A stretch of DNA of 64,000 bases from Actinomycetes bacterium (GTDB lineage Bacteria; Actinomycetota; Acidimicrobiia; Acidimicrobiales; RAAP-2). The translations under genes and the position numbers were made by a program. Positions 56,058-64,000 of this stretch are shown piece after piece. A model generated the notes under the pieces. That model was not told the origin of the DNA and searched no databases. It saw nothing but the letters and a program-made list of their open reading frames with translations. Location of the stretch: assembly GCA_021820665.1 (NCBI GenBank), contig JAKADK010000001.1, forward strand, positions 62,001 to 126,000. The letters run 5' to 3'. Position 1 is the first letter of the stretch, and each line of letters opens with the position of its first letter.

Positions 56058-56375
56058 ATGCGAATGTGTCTCAACCGCAAGGTGCTCATCGGGTTGGCCG
56101 CGGTGGCCGTCGCTGTGCTCGCCGTCGACCCGCACGTGTTCACCCGGATCCTGCCGTTCCTGTTCTTCGCCATCTGCCCGTTGTCGATGCTGCTCATGAT
56201 GCGGGCCATGTCGGGGAACAAGGCGTCGGGCGGCATGGGTGGCATGAGCGGATGCTCCTCGATGGCCAACGGCAACGGCGCCCAGGCCGGTGGCGCCTCT
56301 GGCCCGCCACCAGACGCCGAAGTGGCACGGCTGCGCGCCGAACTCGACCAGCTCCGGGCCGAGCGGTCATCGTAA
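56058..56375 (+). CDS. DUF2933-type small membrane protein
   Basis: 105 residues from ATG at 56058. Two helices (VLIGLAAVAVAVLAV and ILPFLFFAICPLSMLLMM), a Met/Gly-rich stretch with MGGMSGCSS, and a C-terminal coiled coil (AEVARLRAELDQLRAERSS). The CPLSMLLMMRAM pattern matches DUF2933 proteins, which are found beside copper and cupredoxin genes. Confidence 0.75.
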   Translation: MRMCLNRKVLIGLAAVAVAVLAVDPHVFTRILPFLFFAICPLSMLLMMRAMSGNKASGGMGGMSGCSSMANGNGAQAGGASGPPPDAEVARLRAELDQLRAERSS

Positions 56376-56700
56376 CGCTCGACGCGTCCCGCCCTTGGCT
56401 GCTTGTTCCTGGCGGCGCCCACGACCACCCGGCGATCAGCTGAACACGGCCACCGAGGTGCGTCTTCGCCAGCCGGGAACGCCATGGTCTCCACGGGGGA
56501 GACCTCCGACCCGACGTCGCTGACTGCCGTCGGCGCCCCGGCCTGTCTCCACCGAGCGGCACGAGATGAAGCGAGAAGACCCGGCGCGCGATGGGCCCGT
56601 CTTGTCGGCACGTGGGTGCTCGGCGGGCTGCTTCTGGCTTCTGCCGGCCATCACCACTGCACCAGCGGCGATAGCGGCTGGCGATCCGACGGGTTGCCGG
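56376..56700. other. intergenic region; one weak ORF
   Basis: About 320 bases. An open frame (56484-56720) would encode an approximately 78-residue peptide with one hydrophobic stretch (LVGTWVLGGLLLASAGHHHC), but it lacks a clear ribosome site and runs into the tusA-like gene on the other strand. I do not call it. Confidence 0.3.
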
Positions 56701-56988
56701 TCAGCGATCGCGGCGGATGACGAAGCGGTACTGCTGCTGCTCGCCGCCCTGTCGCTCACTGTCGCTCGGCGCCTCCGCCACCAAGAGCGCATTGCCGGTG
56801 TTCCGGCACCATGCCGGAATGTCGCGCCAGCTGCCCGGGTCAGTGGTGATGAGCTCGAACACCTCACCGAGCGCCACCTGTCGGGCGGCGTCCCTCGCAT
56901 CGATAACCGGTCCGGGGCAGAACCGGCCCGAGGCATCCACGACGAGAGCTGGCACGACGGGCTTGGCAGAGATCCCTTCTGGTGACAC
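56701..56988 (-). CDS. TusA/SirA-like sulfur carrier protein
   Basis: 95 residues from GTG at 56988. The TusA core is PALVVDASGRFCPGPVIDARDAARQVALGEVFELITTDPGSWRDIPAWCRNTGNAL, with the persulfide Cys in CPGP and a second Cys at PAWC. TusA proteins carry sulfane sulfur between enzymes in sulfur oxidation and tRNA thiolation. It lies about 100 bases downstream of the DsrE-family gene on the same strand, a common pairing in sulfur metabolism. Confidence 0.9.
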   Translation of the reverse strand: MSPEGISAKPVVPALVVDASGRFCPGPVIDARDAARQVALGEVFELITTDPGSWRDIPAWCRNTGNALLVAEAPSDSERQGGEQQQYRFVIRRDR

Positions 56989-57087
56989 GCGGTCCCTCGC
57001 TTTTCGCTCACTCGCGAATCGAAGCTGTGTAGTCGTCGGCCACCGCGTCCTCAAGGGAGTGGCAGCCGCTGGCCAGGCATAGGCAGC

Positions 57088-57585
57088 TCAGAAGTACTGG
57101 GTGGTGTCGGCCGCCAGCACCCGATCGGTCAGGAACCACGTAGCGCCCACGATCTCGTCGACCTCCGGCAGGAGGTTCTCCCTCGTCGCTCCGAAGATCT
57201 GGGCGGCGAGGCTGCAGACGTAGATGGCGACCTTGCCGCTCTGCTTGACTGCCGCCACGAGCTGGGGGATCTGGGCGGGCAGACCTGCAAGCTCGACCTG
57301 GCGGCGCACGTAGTCACCCTCGTCGGCGTGCTCGGCCGACATCGGCAAGCGGTCCGCTTCGCCCTGCATGACCGCTCGCACCGCCCAGTTGACGAACAGC
57401 AGATCGACCTGCGCACCGCTGGCAGCGGCCAGGTAGGCGAAGGCGAGCGGGGTGAGCACCCGGTCGTAGGCACCCTCGCGCACGACGATGGCGAGGCGTT
57501 CGAGGGTCTTTGGAGGTCCCGCCTCGGTGCGGATCTGCCCTGCGGTGCCTGCATGCGCAGACGTGGTCTCGGTGGTGCTCGCCAT
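57088..57585 (-). CDS. DsrE/DsrF-family sulfur trafficking protein
   Basis: 165 residues. The DsrE fold is seen in LERLAIVVREGAYDRVLTPLAFAYLAAASGAQVDLLFVNWAVRAV and GKVAIYVCSLAAQIFG, where the single Cys is in the position of the active Cys of DsrE-type proteins. Such proteins bind sulfane sulfur and pass it to TusA, encoded just downstream. The promoter region contains TGACTAACTAGGTCG, shared with the DUF4242 gene at the left end of the window. Confidence 0.88.
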   Translation of the reverse strand: MASTTETTSAHAGTAGQIRTEAGPPKTLERLAIVVREGAYDRVLTPLAFAYLAAASGAQVDLLFVNWAVRAVMQGEADRLPMSAEHADEGDYVRRQVELAGLPAQIPQLVAAVKQSGKVAIYVCSLAAQIFGATRENLLPEVDEIVGATWFLTDRVLAADTTQYF

Positions 57586-57614
57586 CGCAGCCTCCTCGGG
57601 TCGCTGCCAATACC

Positions 57615-57629
57615 TGACTAACTAGGTCG
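57615..57629. promoter_or_regulatory. near-palindrome TGACT-AACTA-GGTCG
   Basis: It differs in two positions from the perfect palindrome at 1612-1626 and shares the flanking CTTT. It lies 30 bases upstream of the DsrE-family gene. Confidence 0.5.
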
Positions 57630-57791
57630 ACTTTATCCGAGAATCTGTGAAGGGCACAACTCGGCCGACAAGCGCCGAGGAGCACCGCCAGAGACTGCCG
57701 GCTCGCCCCAGGCCGCGGTGGCCGCAACACCGGGCCCACATGGGGCCTACGTGCTTGTTGTGCTCGTTTGTCGCGTCCGAGCGCCAGCCGC

Positions 57792-58130
57792 TCACTGCCG
57801 CAAGCCCCGCAGCGCACATGGAGCCGATGCGGCCATCGTGGCGTGCTCGACGATCCGGCAGTAGCTCCCTTCTTCGGCCGGCAGCCGGTCGGCCTTTGTC
57901 GTCAGGGCTACGAGCTCGGCGCGGCAGCACCACCAGTTCTCCCAGGCGCCGGTCGACATCGGCCACTTGAGCGTCGAGAACCGACAGCGCGTCGTCGCAG
58001 GGACGCTCGCCTCGTTCCTGCGAGGATCTCGGCGATCTCTTCCAGGTTTCAGCCCAGGCGCTAGGCGGTGCGGATGAACAGGCGGCTCACGTCCTCCTCG
58101 CCGCCGTCCCGGTACCCGGACCGTCGCCGA
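57792..58130 (-). pseudogene. degraded MerR-family regulator C-terminal part
   Basis: Pieces of one protein lie in three frames: EEDVSRLFIRTA, a TAG, RLG, a TGA, NLEEIAEIL in one; DAQVADVDRRLGELVVL in another; RAELVALTTKADRLPAEEGSYCRIVEHATMA in a third. Together they spell the second half of a MerR-family regulator (DNA-binding domain end, dimerisation helix, C-terminal Cys region). The N-terminal helix-turn-helix is missing. It is inactive and lies beside the copper operon starting at 58225. Confidence 0.7.
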
Positions 58131-58175
58131 GCAGCCCTTGTCCTCGTCGAGGCAACCGATGAGCGCGTCGGCGCA

Positions 58176-58194
58176 TATACCATGCAGGGGTATA
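58176..58194. promoter_or_regulatory. CsoR-like operator
   Basis: TATACC-ATGCAGG-GGTATA is an inverted repeat 30 bases before the second csoR gene, in the place of its promoter, consistent with autoregulation by Cu(I)-responsive CsoR. Confidence 0.65.
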
Positions 58195-58224
58195 GTAACT
58201 CTGACGCGTCGAGGTGGAGGTGCC

Positions 58225-58509
58225 ATGGCGTACGGCTACAGCGCCAACAAGGAGGACTACCTGAGGCGCCTGCGACGGATCGAGGGCCAGGTGCGCGGCC
58301 TGCAGCGGATGGTGGAGGAGGACCGCTACTGCATCGACATCCTGACCCAGGTCACCGCCGCCACCAAGGCGCTGCACGCCGTGGCGCTCGGCTTGCTCGA
58401 AGGCCATATCGGGACCTGCGTCGCCGATGCCACCGCAGCGGGCGGCCCCGAGGGGGCGGCCAAGGTGAAGGAGGCCGCCGACGCGATTGGCCGGCTGCTG
58501 CAGGCTTGA
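58225..58509 (+). CDS. csoR: CsoR-family copper-sensing repressor
   Basis: 94 residues from ATG at 58225 with GGTGGAGG upstream. YLRRLRRIEGQVRGLQRMVEEDRYCIDILTQVTAATKALHAVALGLLEGHIGTCV carries the Cys-His-Cys Cu(I) ligand set (RYC, EGH, TC). It is a paralogue of the protein at 43212-43574, closer to the usual CsoR length. It is followed after 21 bases by a copper ATPase gene, the classical csoR-copA order. Confidence 0.94.
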   Translation: MAYGYSANKEDYLRRLRRIEGQVRGLQRMVEEDRYCIDILTQVTAATKALHAVALGLLEGHIGTCVADATAAGGPEGAAKVKEAADAIGRLLQA

Positions 58510-58530
58510 TCCAGTGAGGAGGAGCGGAAG

Positions 58531-61113
58531 ATGAGCCAGGCGACGACCGATCGCGGGCAGGCGACCGTCGAGCTGTCGATCGACGGCATGACCTGCGCCT
58601 CGTGCGTGCGCCGGGTGGAGCGCGCACTCGCAGGCGTCGAGGGTGTTGCGGGGGCCCGGGTGAACCTCGCCACCGAGTCGGCCGCGATCGAGCTCGCCGA
58701 AGGGCGACCGGTCGAACGGGCCGCCCTCGTTGCGGCAGTCGAGGCGGCCGGCTACCGCGTGGCGCCGCCTGCGGTCTCCCCGGGACGTTGCGGCGACGGC
58801 CACGGCTCGCTCCGCTTGGAGGTGGGCGGCATGACCTGCGCCTCGTGCGTGCGCCGGGTGGAGCGCGCCCTGGCGGGCGTGGAGGGCGTGGCAGCGGCCC
58901 GGGTGAACCTCGCCACCGAGTCGGCCGAGGTTGAGCTTTCGGGCGCGGCCGACGTCGAGGTCGCCGCGCTGGTGGCAGCGGTCGAGTCGGCCGGGTACAC
59001 GGCGACGCCTGCGGTCACGGCGCCGGATCCGGCCGAGGAGGCTGCGGCCCGTCGCGCCCGGCGCGCCGCAGACCTCCGGCGCCGCCGGGTCAAGCTGGTG
59101 GTCGGCGCGGTGGGGAGCGTGGCGGTCCTCGTCCTCGCCTACGGCTTCGGGGCCGCAAGCTGGTCGCGCTATCTGCAACTGGCCTTGACGCTGCCGGTGT
59201 TCGCCTGGGTGGGTGCCGGCTTCCATGCGGGAGCGCTTCGGACCCTGCGCCACCGCGCTGCCAACATGGACACCCTCGTCTCGCTCGGCTCGAGTGTCGC
59301 ATTCACCTACTCCCTCGTGGCGACGGCAGCAGGTTCGACCAGGTCGACCTACTACGACGTGGCAGCGGTGATCGTGACGCTGATCTCCGTCGGCAAGTAC
59401 CTGGAGGTCCTCACCCGGGGCCGTGCCGGGGAGGCGATCGAGTCGCTCGCCTCGCTCACGCCCCGCCGAGCCCACCTGCTTGCCCGGGCGGGCGCGCCCG
59501 CCGGCCCGGGGACCGAGAGCATCGACGTTGTGGTCGAGGCGCTGCGGCCAGGCGACGTGGTGCTCGTCCGCCCCGGCGAAGCCCTTCCGGCCGACGGGGT
59601 CGTGGTCGAGGGTTCGAGCGCCGTCGACGAGTCGATGATCACCGGCGAGGGCATCCCCGTGCGGAAAGCCGACGGCGACGAGGTGACCGGCGGCACGGTG
59701 AACGGGCTCGGGCCGCTGCACGTGCGGGTGACGAGAGCCGGGGCAGACTCCACCCTGGCCCGGATCATGGCGTTCGTCGAGCGCGCCCAGCTCGAGAAGT
59801 CCAAGGCGCAGCGCTTGGCTGACCGGGTGTCCTCGGTGTTCGTCCCGGTGATCCTCGTCATCGCAGCGGCGACCTTCTCGGGCTGGTTGGCGAGTGGCCA
59901 CGGCCTCACCGCTGCGCTCATCCCGGCGGTGGCGGTGCTCGTGGTGGCGTGCCCGTGCGCGCTGGGACTGGCGACGCCGGTCGCGGTCATGGTGGGCAGC
60001 GGGCGCGGCGCCGAACTCGGCCTGCTCGTCTCGGGCGGGGAGGTCCTCGAGCGCATCCGCAGCCTCGGTGCCGTCGTCATCGACAAGACCGGGACCTTGA
60101 CCCTCGGGCGGCCCGAGGTCGTCGAGGTCGTCAGCCTCGGCGGCACCGGCGTGGAGGAGACCGCGGTTGCGCTGTCGCTGGCCGCTGCCGTGGAGGCAGC
60201 GTCCGAGCATCCCCTCGCCCGGGCCGTGCAGGCTGCCGCCGTCGAATACGGAAGAGGGCCTGAGGTTGTGGGCCACCGGGCGAGCGAGGTCGAGGTCGTC
60301 GCCGGCGCTGGCGTCGAGGCCGTGGTCGGCGGCCGCCGGGTGCAGGTGGGCTCGCTAGACTGGGTCACCGGGCGTGGCGCTGGACGCCCCGTCGCTGCGA
60401 GCAGCGCCGGGTCCACCCTCGCGAGAAACGACGAGGTCTACGACGCGGGTGAGCGGCTCGCCGCCCGAGGTCTCACCCCGGTCGCGGTGGCGGTCGACGG
60501 CGAGGCTCGGCTCGTCCTCGGTATCGCCGATCCCCTCCGTCCCGACGCGGCGGCCGGCGTGGCGAGGCTTCGCGCCGAGGGGCTGGTGGTGGTGGTGGCG
60601 ACCGGCGACCGGGCCGAGGTGGCCGAAGCGATCGGCGCCGAGGCCGGCGTCGACGAGGTGCGCGCCGGATTGCGTCCCGAGGACAAGGCGGCGTTGGTCC
60701 GCGAGCTCCACGCAGAGCTCGGGCCGGTCGCCATGGTCGGCGACGGCATCAACGACGCTCCGGCGCTCGCCGTGGCCGACGTCGGCATCGCCGTCGGCAG
60801 CGGCACGGGCGTGGCCATGGCCACTGCCGAGATCACCTTGGTCCACGGCGACATCGGCGCGGTCGCCGACGCGATCGCCCTGTCGCGGGCAACCCGCAGG
60901 GTCATCTGGCAGAACCTCGGCTGGGCGTTCGGCTACAACCTCGTGCTCGTCCCCCTCGCCGCGTTCGGCGTCCTGCCGCCGATGTTCGCCGCCCTCGCCA
61001 TGGCGACGAGCTCGGTGAGCGTCGTCACCAACGCGCTCCGCCTGCGGCGCTTTGGCCGGGGCGAGCCCGCGCCGAGCCCCCGCGAGCATCGCCTCGCTGC
61101 CGCAACTGGCTGA
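58531..61113 (+). CDS. copA: copper-exporting P1B-ATPase CopA with two HMA domains
   Basis: 860 residues. Two N-terminal HMA domains each have [21 protein letters not shown]; they are nearly identical even at the DNA level. The ATPase has MITGEGIPV, the ion motif [43 protein letters not shown] and the final-helix [17 protein letters not shown], all of Cu(I)-ATPases. About 8 helices. A serine-rich insertion ([24 protein letters not shown]) lies in the nucleotide-binding domain. It exports cytoplasmic Cu(I), probably supplied by the CopZ-like protein encoded next. Confidence 0.97.
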   Translation: MSQATTDRGQATVELSIDGMTCASCVRRVERALAGVEGVAGARVNLATESAAIELAEGRPVERAALVAAVEAAGYRVAPPAVSPGRCGDGHGSLRLEVGGMTCASCVRRVERALAGVEGVAAARVNLATESAEVELSGAADVEVAALVAAVESAGYTATPAVTAPDPAEEAAARRARRAADLRRRRVKLVVGAVGSVAVLVLAYGFGAASWSRYLQLALTLPVFAWVGAGFHAGALRTLRHRAANMDTLVSLGSSVAFTYSLVATAAGSTRSTYYDVAAVIVTLISVGKYLEVLTRGRAGEAIESLASLTPRRAHLLARAGAPAGPGTESIDVVVEALRPGDVVLVRPGEALPADGVVVEGSSAVDESMITGEGIPVRKADGDEVTGGTVNGLGPLHVRVTRAGADSTLARIMAFVERAQLEKSKAQRLADRVSSVFVPVILVIAAATFSGWLASGHGLTAALIPAVAVLVVACPCALGLATPVAVMVGSGRGAELGLLVSGGEVLERIRSLGAVVIDKTGTLTLGRPEVVEVVSLGGTGVEETAVALSLAAAVEAASEHPLARAVQAAAVEYGRGPEVVGHRASEVEVVAGAGVEAVVGGRRVQVGSLDWVTGRGAGRPVAASSAGSTLARNDEVYDAGERLAARGLTPVAVAVDGEARLVLGIADPLRPDAAAGVARLRAEGLVVVVATGDRAEVAEAIGAEAGVDEVRAGLRPEDKAALVRELHAELGPVAMVGDGINDAPALAVADVGIAVGSGTGVAMATAEITLVHGDIGAVADAIALSRATRRVIWQNLGWAFGYNLVLVPLAAFGVLPPMFAALAMATSSVSVVTNALRLRRFGRGEPAPSPREHRLAAATG
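58585..58927. repeat. duplicated HMA-coding segment
   Basis: About 100 bases at 58585-58684 recur at 58828-58927 (offset 243 bases = 81 codons). The first 41 bases and the last 30 or so are identical, and differences between them are mainly synonymous. This is a recent duplication or gene conversion of the metal-binding domain. Confidence 0.9.
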
Positions 61114-61176
61114 GTGCTGCCGGCCCATCCCGCTGACCACGACGCCGTGACGAACAACTACCCCAAGGAGCAGAAC

Positions 61177-61383
61177 ATGAGCACTCTCGAGGTCACCGCC
61201 CCCGACATCTCCTGCGAGCACTGAAGGCGCAGCATCGAGCACGATCTCGGAGCGGCTCCCGGTGTGCGCCGGGTGGTCGTCGACGTCGGTACCCAGCGCG
61301 TCCGCCTCGACTACGACGCCGCCGAGACGAGCCCCGAGGCGCTGCGCTCGACGCTCGCCGGCATCGGGTACCCGCCCGCCTGA
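61177..61383 (+). CDS. copZ: CopZ-like copper chaperone with in-frame UGA at the CXXC cysteine
   Basis: A 68-residue HMA protein from ATG at 61177, with AAGGAG upstream. It reads MSTLEVTAPDISCEH, then TGA (61222-61224), then RRSIEHDLGAAPGVRR and on to GIGYPPA and a second TGA at 61381. Every other feature of a CopZ is intact. The TGA falls exactly on the second Cys of the CxxC motif (CEH-C), one base from TGC. Either the gene is a single-mutation pseudogene or the codon is read as selenocysteine. A hairpin starts two bases after the TGA (GGCGCA 61226-61231 with TGCGCC 61265-61270, inner GGAG/CTCC), but its loop distance is not that of a standard bacterial SECIS. It follows copA, as copZ genes often do. 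Confidence 0.7.
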
Positions 61384-61536
61384 ACCCCCCCCGGTCACCC
61401 GGGTGGCGCCGAATGTCCCACGGGGCGCGGTGGCACTGCGGCTGCGCCTCGCTGTCGCGCACCTTGTCGACGCGAGGTGTGGTCAGTCGTCGCCTGTCGC
61501 CTGCCGCCGGTGCAGGGCATGGCGCTGTCACAGGCC

Positions 61537-62022
61537 TCACCTGACGGTGACGATCTCGGCGACGTAGCCGGCAACGGCGACGAGGAAGCCGACTGCCATC
61601 AGGTAGGAGGCGCCGCTGGTCTGGCCGCCCAGGAGGAAGAGCAGACCGCCGAGCCCGGCGACGAGGATGCCCGCAAGGCCAGCGGCGGCGCAGCCGACGG
61701 CCCGCCGTCCCCACGGGAGCGCCATCGCGAGCGCGAGCAGTGCGCCACCAGCGAGGACCATCCCGAGCATCATGTGCATCATCACGAGCGGCCCGGTGCG
61801 CATCATCGCGGCCATGCCGGCGCCGAAGGGGGGAACCGTCACGTACAGGTTGAGCGCCATGCCCAGCAGGAACTGCACGGCCAGCAGCCCGAGCATCCCG
61901 AGCGGTGCAGCGATGCTCGCTGAGCGACCGGCTGGGGCGGGAGCCCGCCACGAGCGGGTCGTGCGGGGCCCCGAGTGGTGGCCTCGAGCGCTGGCGGGGT
62001 CGCTCGGGTCGGCTTTGCTCAC
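61537..62022 (-). CDS. hypothetical membrane protein
   Basis: 161 residues from GTG at 62022, which overlaps the PIG-L stop by four bases. The N-terminal 45 residues are disordered; four helices follow (MLGLLAVQFLLGMALNLYV, MMHMMLGMVLAGGALLALAM, AAAGLAGILVAGLGGLLFLLGG, SYLMAVGFLVAVAGYVAEIV), with several Met. No family was recognised. Last gene of the sulfide:quinone oxidoreductase operon. Confidence 0.6.
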   Translation of the reverse strand: MSKADPSDPASARGHHSGPRTTRSWRAPAPAGRSASIAAPLGMLGLLAVQFLLGMALNLYVTVPPFGAGMAAMMRTGPLVMMHMMLGMVLAGGALLALAMALPWGRRAVGCAAAGLAGILVAGLGGLLFLLGGQTSGASYLMAVGFLVAVAGYVAEIVTVR

Positions 62023-62711
62023 GTCGTCCGGGCCTTCGGTGGCGGGAGCAACCACCGGAGGTGCTCCGCGTCACCGAGGAGCTCTAGGCGTCGCCAAAGG
62101 ACGGGGTTGTCGGTGGACTGGCTGGCGTGACAGGCGATCGCCGTCCGCTGCCGGGCTCGGTCCACCGCGACGATGAGGTCGAGCTCGTCGGGTCGCCGCC
62201 CGACGAAGCTGGTGCCGAGCTCGGCGTTGAGCTGGGCGGCTACTTCCTCGGGCAGCGCCCAGCCGAGCACGGGCAGGCGACGGTCCGTCCCGAACGCGAG
62301 GGCCGCCTCGGTGGCACGGATGTGGTCTGGGTGGGCGGTGATCCCGCCCACGTCGAAGGCGAGCAGGAGCTCGGCGTCGCCAGCCTCCTCGGCGATGCGT
62401 GCCACCAGCTCCCCGACTGCCACCTCGGTGAGGTGCCCGTCGGGGTAGGCGTGCAGCCTGGCGCCGTGGACGCCGAGCGCACTGGCGGCAGCTTCCAGCT
62501 CCTGTGCTCGACGCTCGCCGAGCGCAACGCCCTCCCCGAGGGTGGAGGCTTCCCCGTGGGTGAGGCACAGCACGCGGACCCGAGCCCCTTGGTCCACGAA
62601 GGCCCCGAGCACGCCGCCGAGGCCGAAGGACTCGTCGTCGGGATGGGCACAGACGACCAGCAGCTCTGCGACCTTGGGCAGGCTGGCACCGGCGCGCTCC
62701 CGCACGCTCAC
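62019..62711 (-). CDS. PIG-L family deacetylase
   Basis: 230 residues from GTG at 62711 (overlap GTGA with the upstream gene). The metal-binding motif is CAHPDDESFGLGG, with later DVGGITAHPDHIRATEAALAF. PIG-L/LmbE enzymes remove N-acetyl groups from GlcNAc conjugates; in actinobacteria MshB and Mca act in mycothiol synthesis and detoxification. Coupling to a sulfide:quinone oxidoreductase suggests work on thiol conjugates or a glycoconjugate, but the substrate is open. Confidence 0.88.
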   Translation of the reverse strand: MSVRERAGASLPKVAELLVVCAHPDDESFGLGGVLGAFVDQGARVRVLCLTHGEASTLGEGVALGERRAQELEAAASALGVHGARLHAYPDGHLTEVAVGELVARIAEEAGDAELLLAFDVGGITAHPDHIRATEAALAFGTDRRLPVLGWALPEEVAAQLNAELGTSFVGRRPDELDLIVAVDRARQRTAIACHASQSTDNPVLWRRLELLGDAEHLRWLLPPPKARTT

Positions 62712-63928
62712 CACCCGAGCGTCGTGGGCATGCGGCGTCCCCGGCGGGCGGTGGCGAGGTAGGCGCGCTCGAAGGCCTGCTTGGCGTAGAGCCACCGGCG
62801 TCCCTCGGACACCGTCGGGATCCGGTTGCGCGGCGGGCGCACGGGGTCGACGGCCATATAGGCGCCCCGGTCGCCCATGTCGAGCACGCAGCGCGCGGAG
62901 AGCTCCGCGGTCTCGCCTTCTCGCCCGTCGATGCGCGCCGCGAGGTCCCTGGCGGCGATGTCGGCCATCTGCTCGGTCATGTGCCCGGTCTTCGGGAAGT
63001 TGACCGGCACGGGGGTCTCGCCGGCCGGGGGGAGGGCGACGGCCACCCCGACGGCGTAGACGCCGTCTGCGGCCTGGTGGCGGTAGTGGTCGTCGACGGG
63101 GACGAAGCCCTTCGGGTTGGAGAGCCCTGGGCTCGTGGCGACGGCCTCGACGCCGGCGAGGGGCGGGATGACGATCGAGCAGACCGACGGCGTGGGGCGA
63201 AGACCCTCGGCTTCGACGGCTTCGTCGGTGATCCTCGTGATCGCTACCGAGGTGCGGTAGGTGATGTCGCGCTCTTCGAGGGCTCCTTCGAGGAGGTGGC
63301 GGATCGTGCCGGCACCGCCCATGCCCATGTGGCCGAGGAACGGCTCGGGGGTGAGGACGGTGATCGGGACCTGGTGGCGGTGGCTGCGGCGCCGGAGAAG
63401 GTGGTCGAGCTCGAAGGCGAGCTCGTAGACCGGGCCGATGCAGCTCGCCCCGGGGGCGGCCCCGACGACGACGGGGCCCGGGTCTGCGAGCAGGGAGGTG
63501 ATGGCGCCGGCGAGCTCGGTGGTCTCGGGTGCCGACATGGGCGAGTGGCCGGGCCCGTCGAAGGGGCCAAGTCCCGGGACGGCCTCATTCGCGCTGCGGT
63601 GCCCGGTGGCGACGACGAGGAAGTCGTAGGGGTGCTCGGCGCGCGTGGTCGTGACCACCTTGGCGTCGGTGTCGATGCCGGTGACGGTCTCCTGCGCGAA
63701 GACGACGTGCTTTCGGGAGAGGGGGGCGGCGAGGGGAAAGGAGATCTGCTCGAGGCTGCGTCGCCCCATCGCCACCCAGGGCAAGGACGGGACGAAGCTG
63801 AAGCGCTCGTCCTTGGCGACGAGGGTGATCTCGGCGCGCTCGGGGGAGAGGTGCCGGCGCAGCTCGTAGGCGGTGGTCAGCCCGCCGAAGGAGCCGCCGA
63901 GGATCACGATGCGCACCCGGGCACCCAT
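62708..63928 (-). CDS. sulfide:quinone oxidoreductase-like flavoprotein
   Basis: 406 residues. FAD motif IVILGGSFGGLTTAYEL at the N-terminus, then RFSFVPSLPWVAMGRR, DFLVVATGHR, the redox Cys region VGAAPGASCIGPVYELAFELDHLLRR, LTPEPFLGHMG and FPKTGHMTEQMADIAARDLAARI. These match the SQR/FCSD family, in which Cys residues near the flavin oxidise sulfide to polysulfide and reduce quinone. Fewer Cys than type I SQR are seen, so another substrate is possible. The start overlaps the stop of the partial gene upstream by one base. Confidence 0.85.
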   Translation of the reverse strand: MGARVRIVILGGSFGGLTTAYELRRHLSPERAEITLVAKDERFSFVPSLPWVAMGRRSLEQISFPLAAPLSRKHVVFAQETVTGIDTDAKVVTTTRAEHPYDFLVVATGHRSANEAVPGLGPFDGPGHSPMSAPETTELAGAITSLLADPGPVVVGAAPGASCIGPVYELAFELDHLLRRRSHRHQVPITVLTPEPFLGHMGMGGAGTIRHLLEGALEERDITYRTSVAITRITDEAVEAEGLRPTPSVCSIVIPPLAGVEAVATSPGLSNPKGFVPVDDHYRHQAADGVYAVGVAVALPPAGETPVPVNFPKTGHMTEQMADIAARDLAARIDGREGETAELSARCVLDMGDRGAYMAVDPVRPPRNRIPTVSEGRRWLYAKQAFERAYLATARRGRRMPTTLGW

Positions 63929-64000
63929 CAGAACGTCACCACCTTGTCGGCGGAGATCGTCCAGTCGGTTGCCTCTTCCAAGGTGGAGCGCCGGGCCCCG
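63928..64000 (-). CDS. C-terminal end of an unidentified protein (partial)
   Basis: Only the last 23 or so residues are in the window (GARRSTLEEATDWTISADKVVTF, then TGA at 63930-63928). The stop overlaps the sulfide:quinone oxidoreductase start, so it is part of that operon. Too short for assignment. Confidence 0.5.
   Translation of the reverse strand, partial: GARRSTLEEATDWTISADKVVTF

Noticed and set aside
56484-56720. Small membrane-protein ORF
   Set aside because: One hydrophobic stretch only, no ribosome site, and it runs into the opposite-strand tusA-like gene.
59352-60416. Open frame on the minus strand inside copA
   Set aside because: Ser/Thr/Arg/Pro-rich translation without family features; copA on the plus strand is unambiguous.
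61226-61270. Hairpin after the copZ UGA as a SECIS element
   Set aside because: The outer stem is good, but the apical loop is about 30 bases from the UGA and lacks the expected loop bases. Stems arise easily at this G+C. Kept only as a question under the copZ finding.

Overview
The window is about 72-73% G+C, is densely packed with genes, and starts many of them on GTG or TTG with 1-4 base overlaps. A WhiB protein (8691-9062), an F420-type luciferase-like oxidoreductase (18983-19897) and actinobacterial gene styles place it in the Actinobacteriota. Rusticyanin/sulfocyanin-like cupredoxins, DoxX-like proteins, a sulfide:quinone oxidoreductase, TusA and DsrE proteins and heavy copper handling suggest an acidophilic iron/sulfur-metabolising member of the class Acidimicrobiia. 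The class-level placement is inference.

Layout. (1) 1-2727: an acyl-CoA dehydrogenase/DUF4242 pair and a membrane protein, minus strand. (2) 2853-9062: a hemerythrin-DUF2249 protein, sufB-C-D-T, a Pyrococcus-type ferredoxin and WhiB: iron-sulfur assembly and sensing without a cysteine desulfurase. (3) 9094-12768, minus: a flavin reductase, an acidic repeat protein, a polytopic membrane protein and a lone cbiD. (4) 12962-20459, plus: a coupled run DUF2249, DUF59, DUF488, AlkA, MetE, then GltD, an LLM oxidoreductase and a PAS protein. (5) 20461-23238: decay zone with a rearranged quinone oxidoreductase pseudogene and a frameshifted NDH-2. (6) 23303-26497: a tightly coupled SRPBCC-like/hemerythrin/NHL/flavin-reductase operon plus an AhpD-like protein. 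(7) 26661-29477: aconitase. (8) 29982-42528: thiol-redox proteins, two CcdA proteins, a CopC-CopD fusion, a BlaI/BlaR1-type pair, a His-rich secreted protein and a cupredoxin-fused copper ATPase. (9) 42650-51564: a CsoR operon, two Met-rich cupredoxins and CcmF/CcmH/CcmI cytochrome c maturation. (10) 51845-57585: an Lgt-like protein, a two-component system, DUF2933, TusA and DsrE. (11) 57792-61383: a merR relic, a second csoR, a copper ATPase with duplicated HMA domains, and a copZ with UGA in place of a metal-binding cysteine. (12) 61537-64000: a SQR, PIG-L and membrane protein operon.

Two regulatory layers can be read from the DNA. A 17-base operator, T(A/G)CGAC-N5-GT(A/C)GTA, recurs at eight promoter positions between 34.5 and 56 kb, including upstream of the BlaI-family gene itself. 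It would tie envelope thiol chemistry, copper proteins, an Lgt-like protein and a two-component system into one regulon. CsoR-like TACCCC/GGGGTA palindromes mark the copper operons. Two smaller shared motifs occur upstream of the hemerythrin-suf, DUF4242, flavin reductase and dsrE genes.

Most unusual observations: the exact substitution of UGA for the second CXXC cysteine in copZ; the BlaI-type regulon with operators abutting start codons and a ccdA-like leader peptide coupled to copCD; an approximately 110 bp coding segment lying inverted in a broken gene; and the hemerythrin/NHL/flavin-reductase operon of unknown function.
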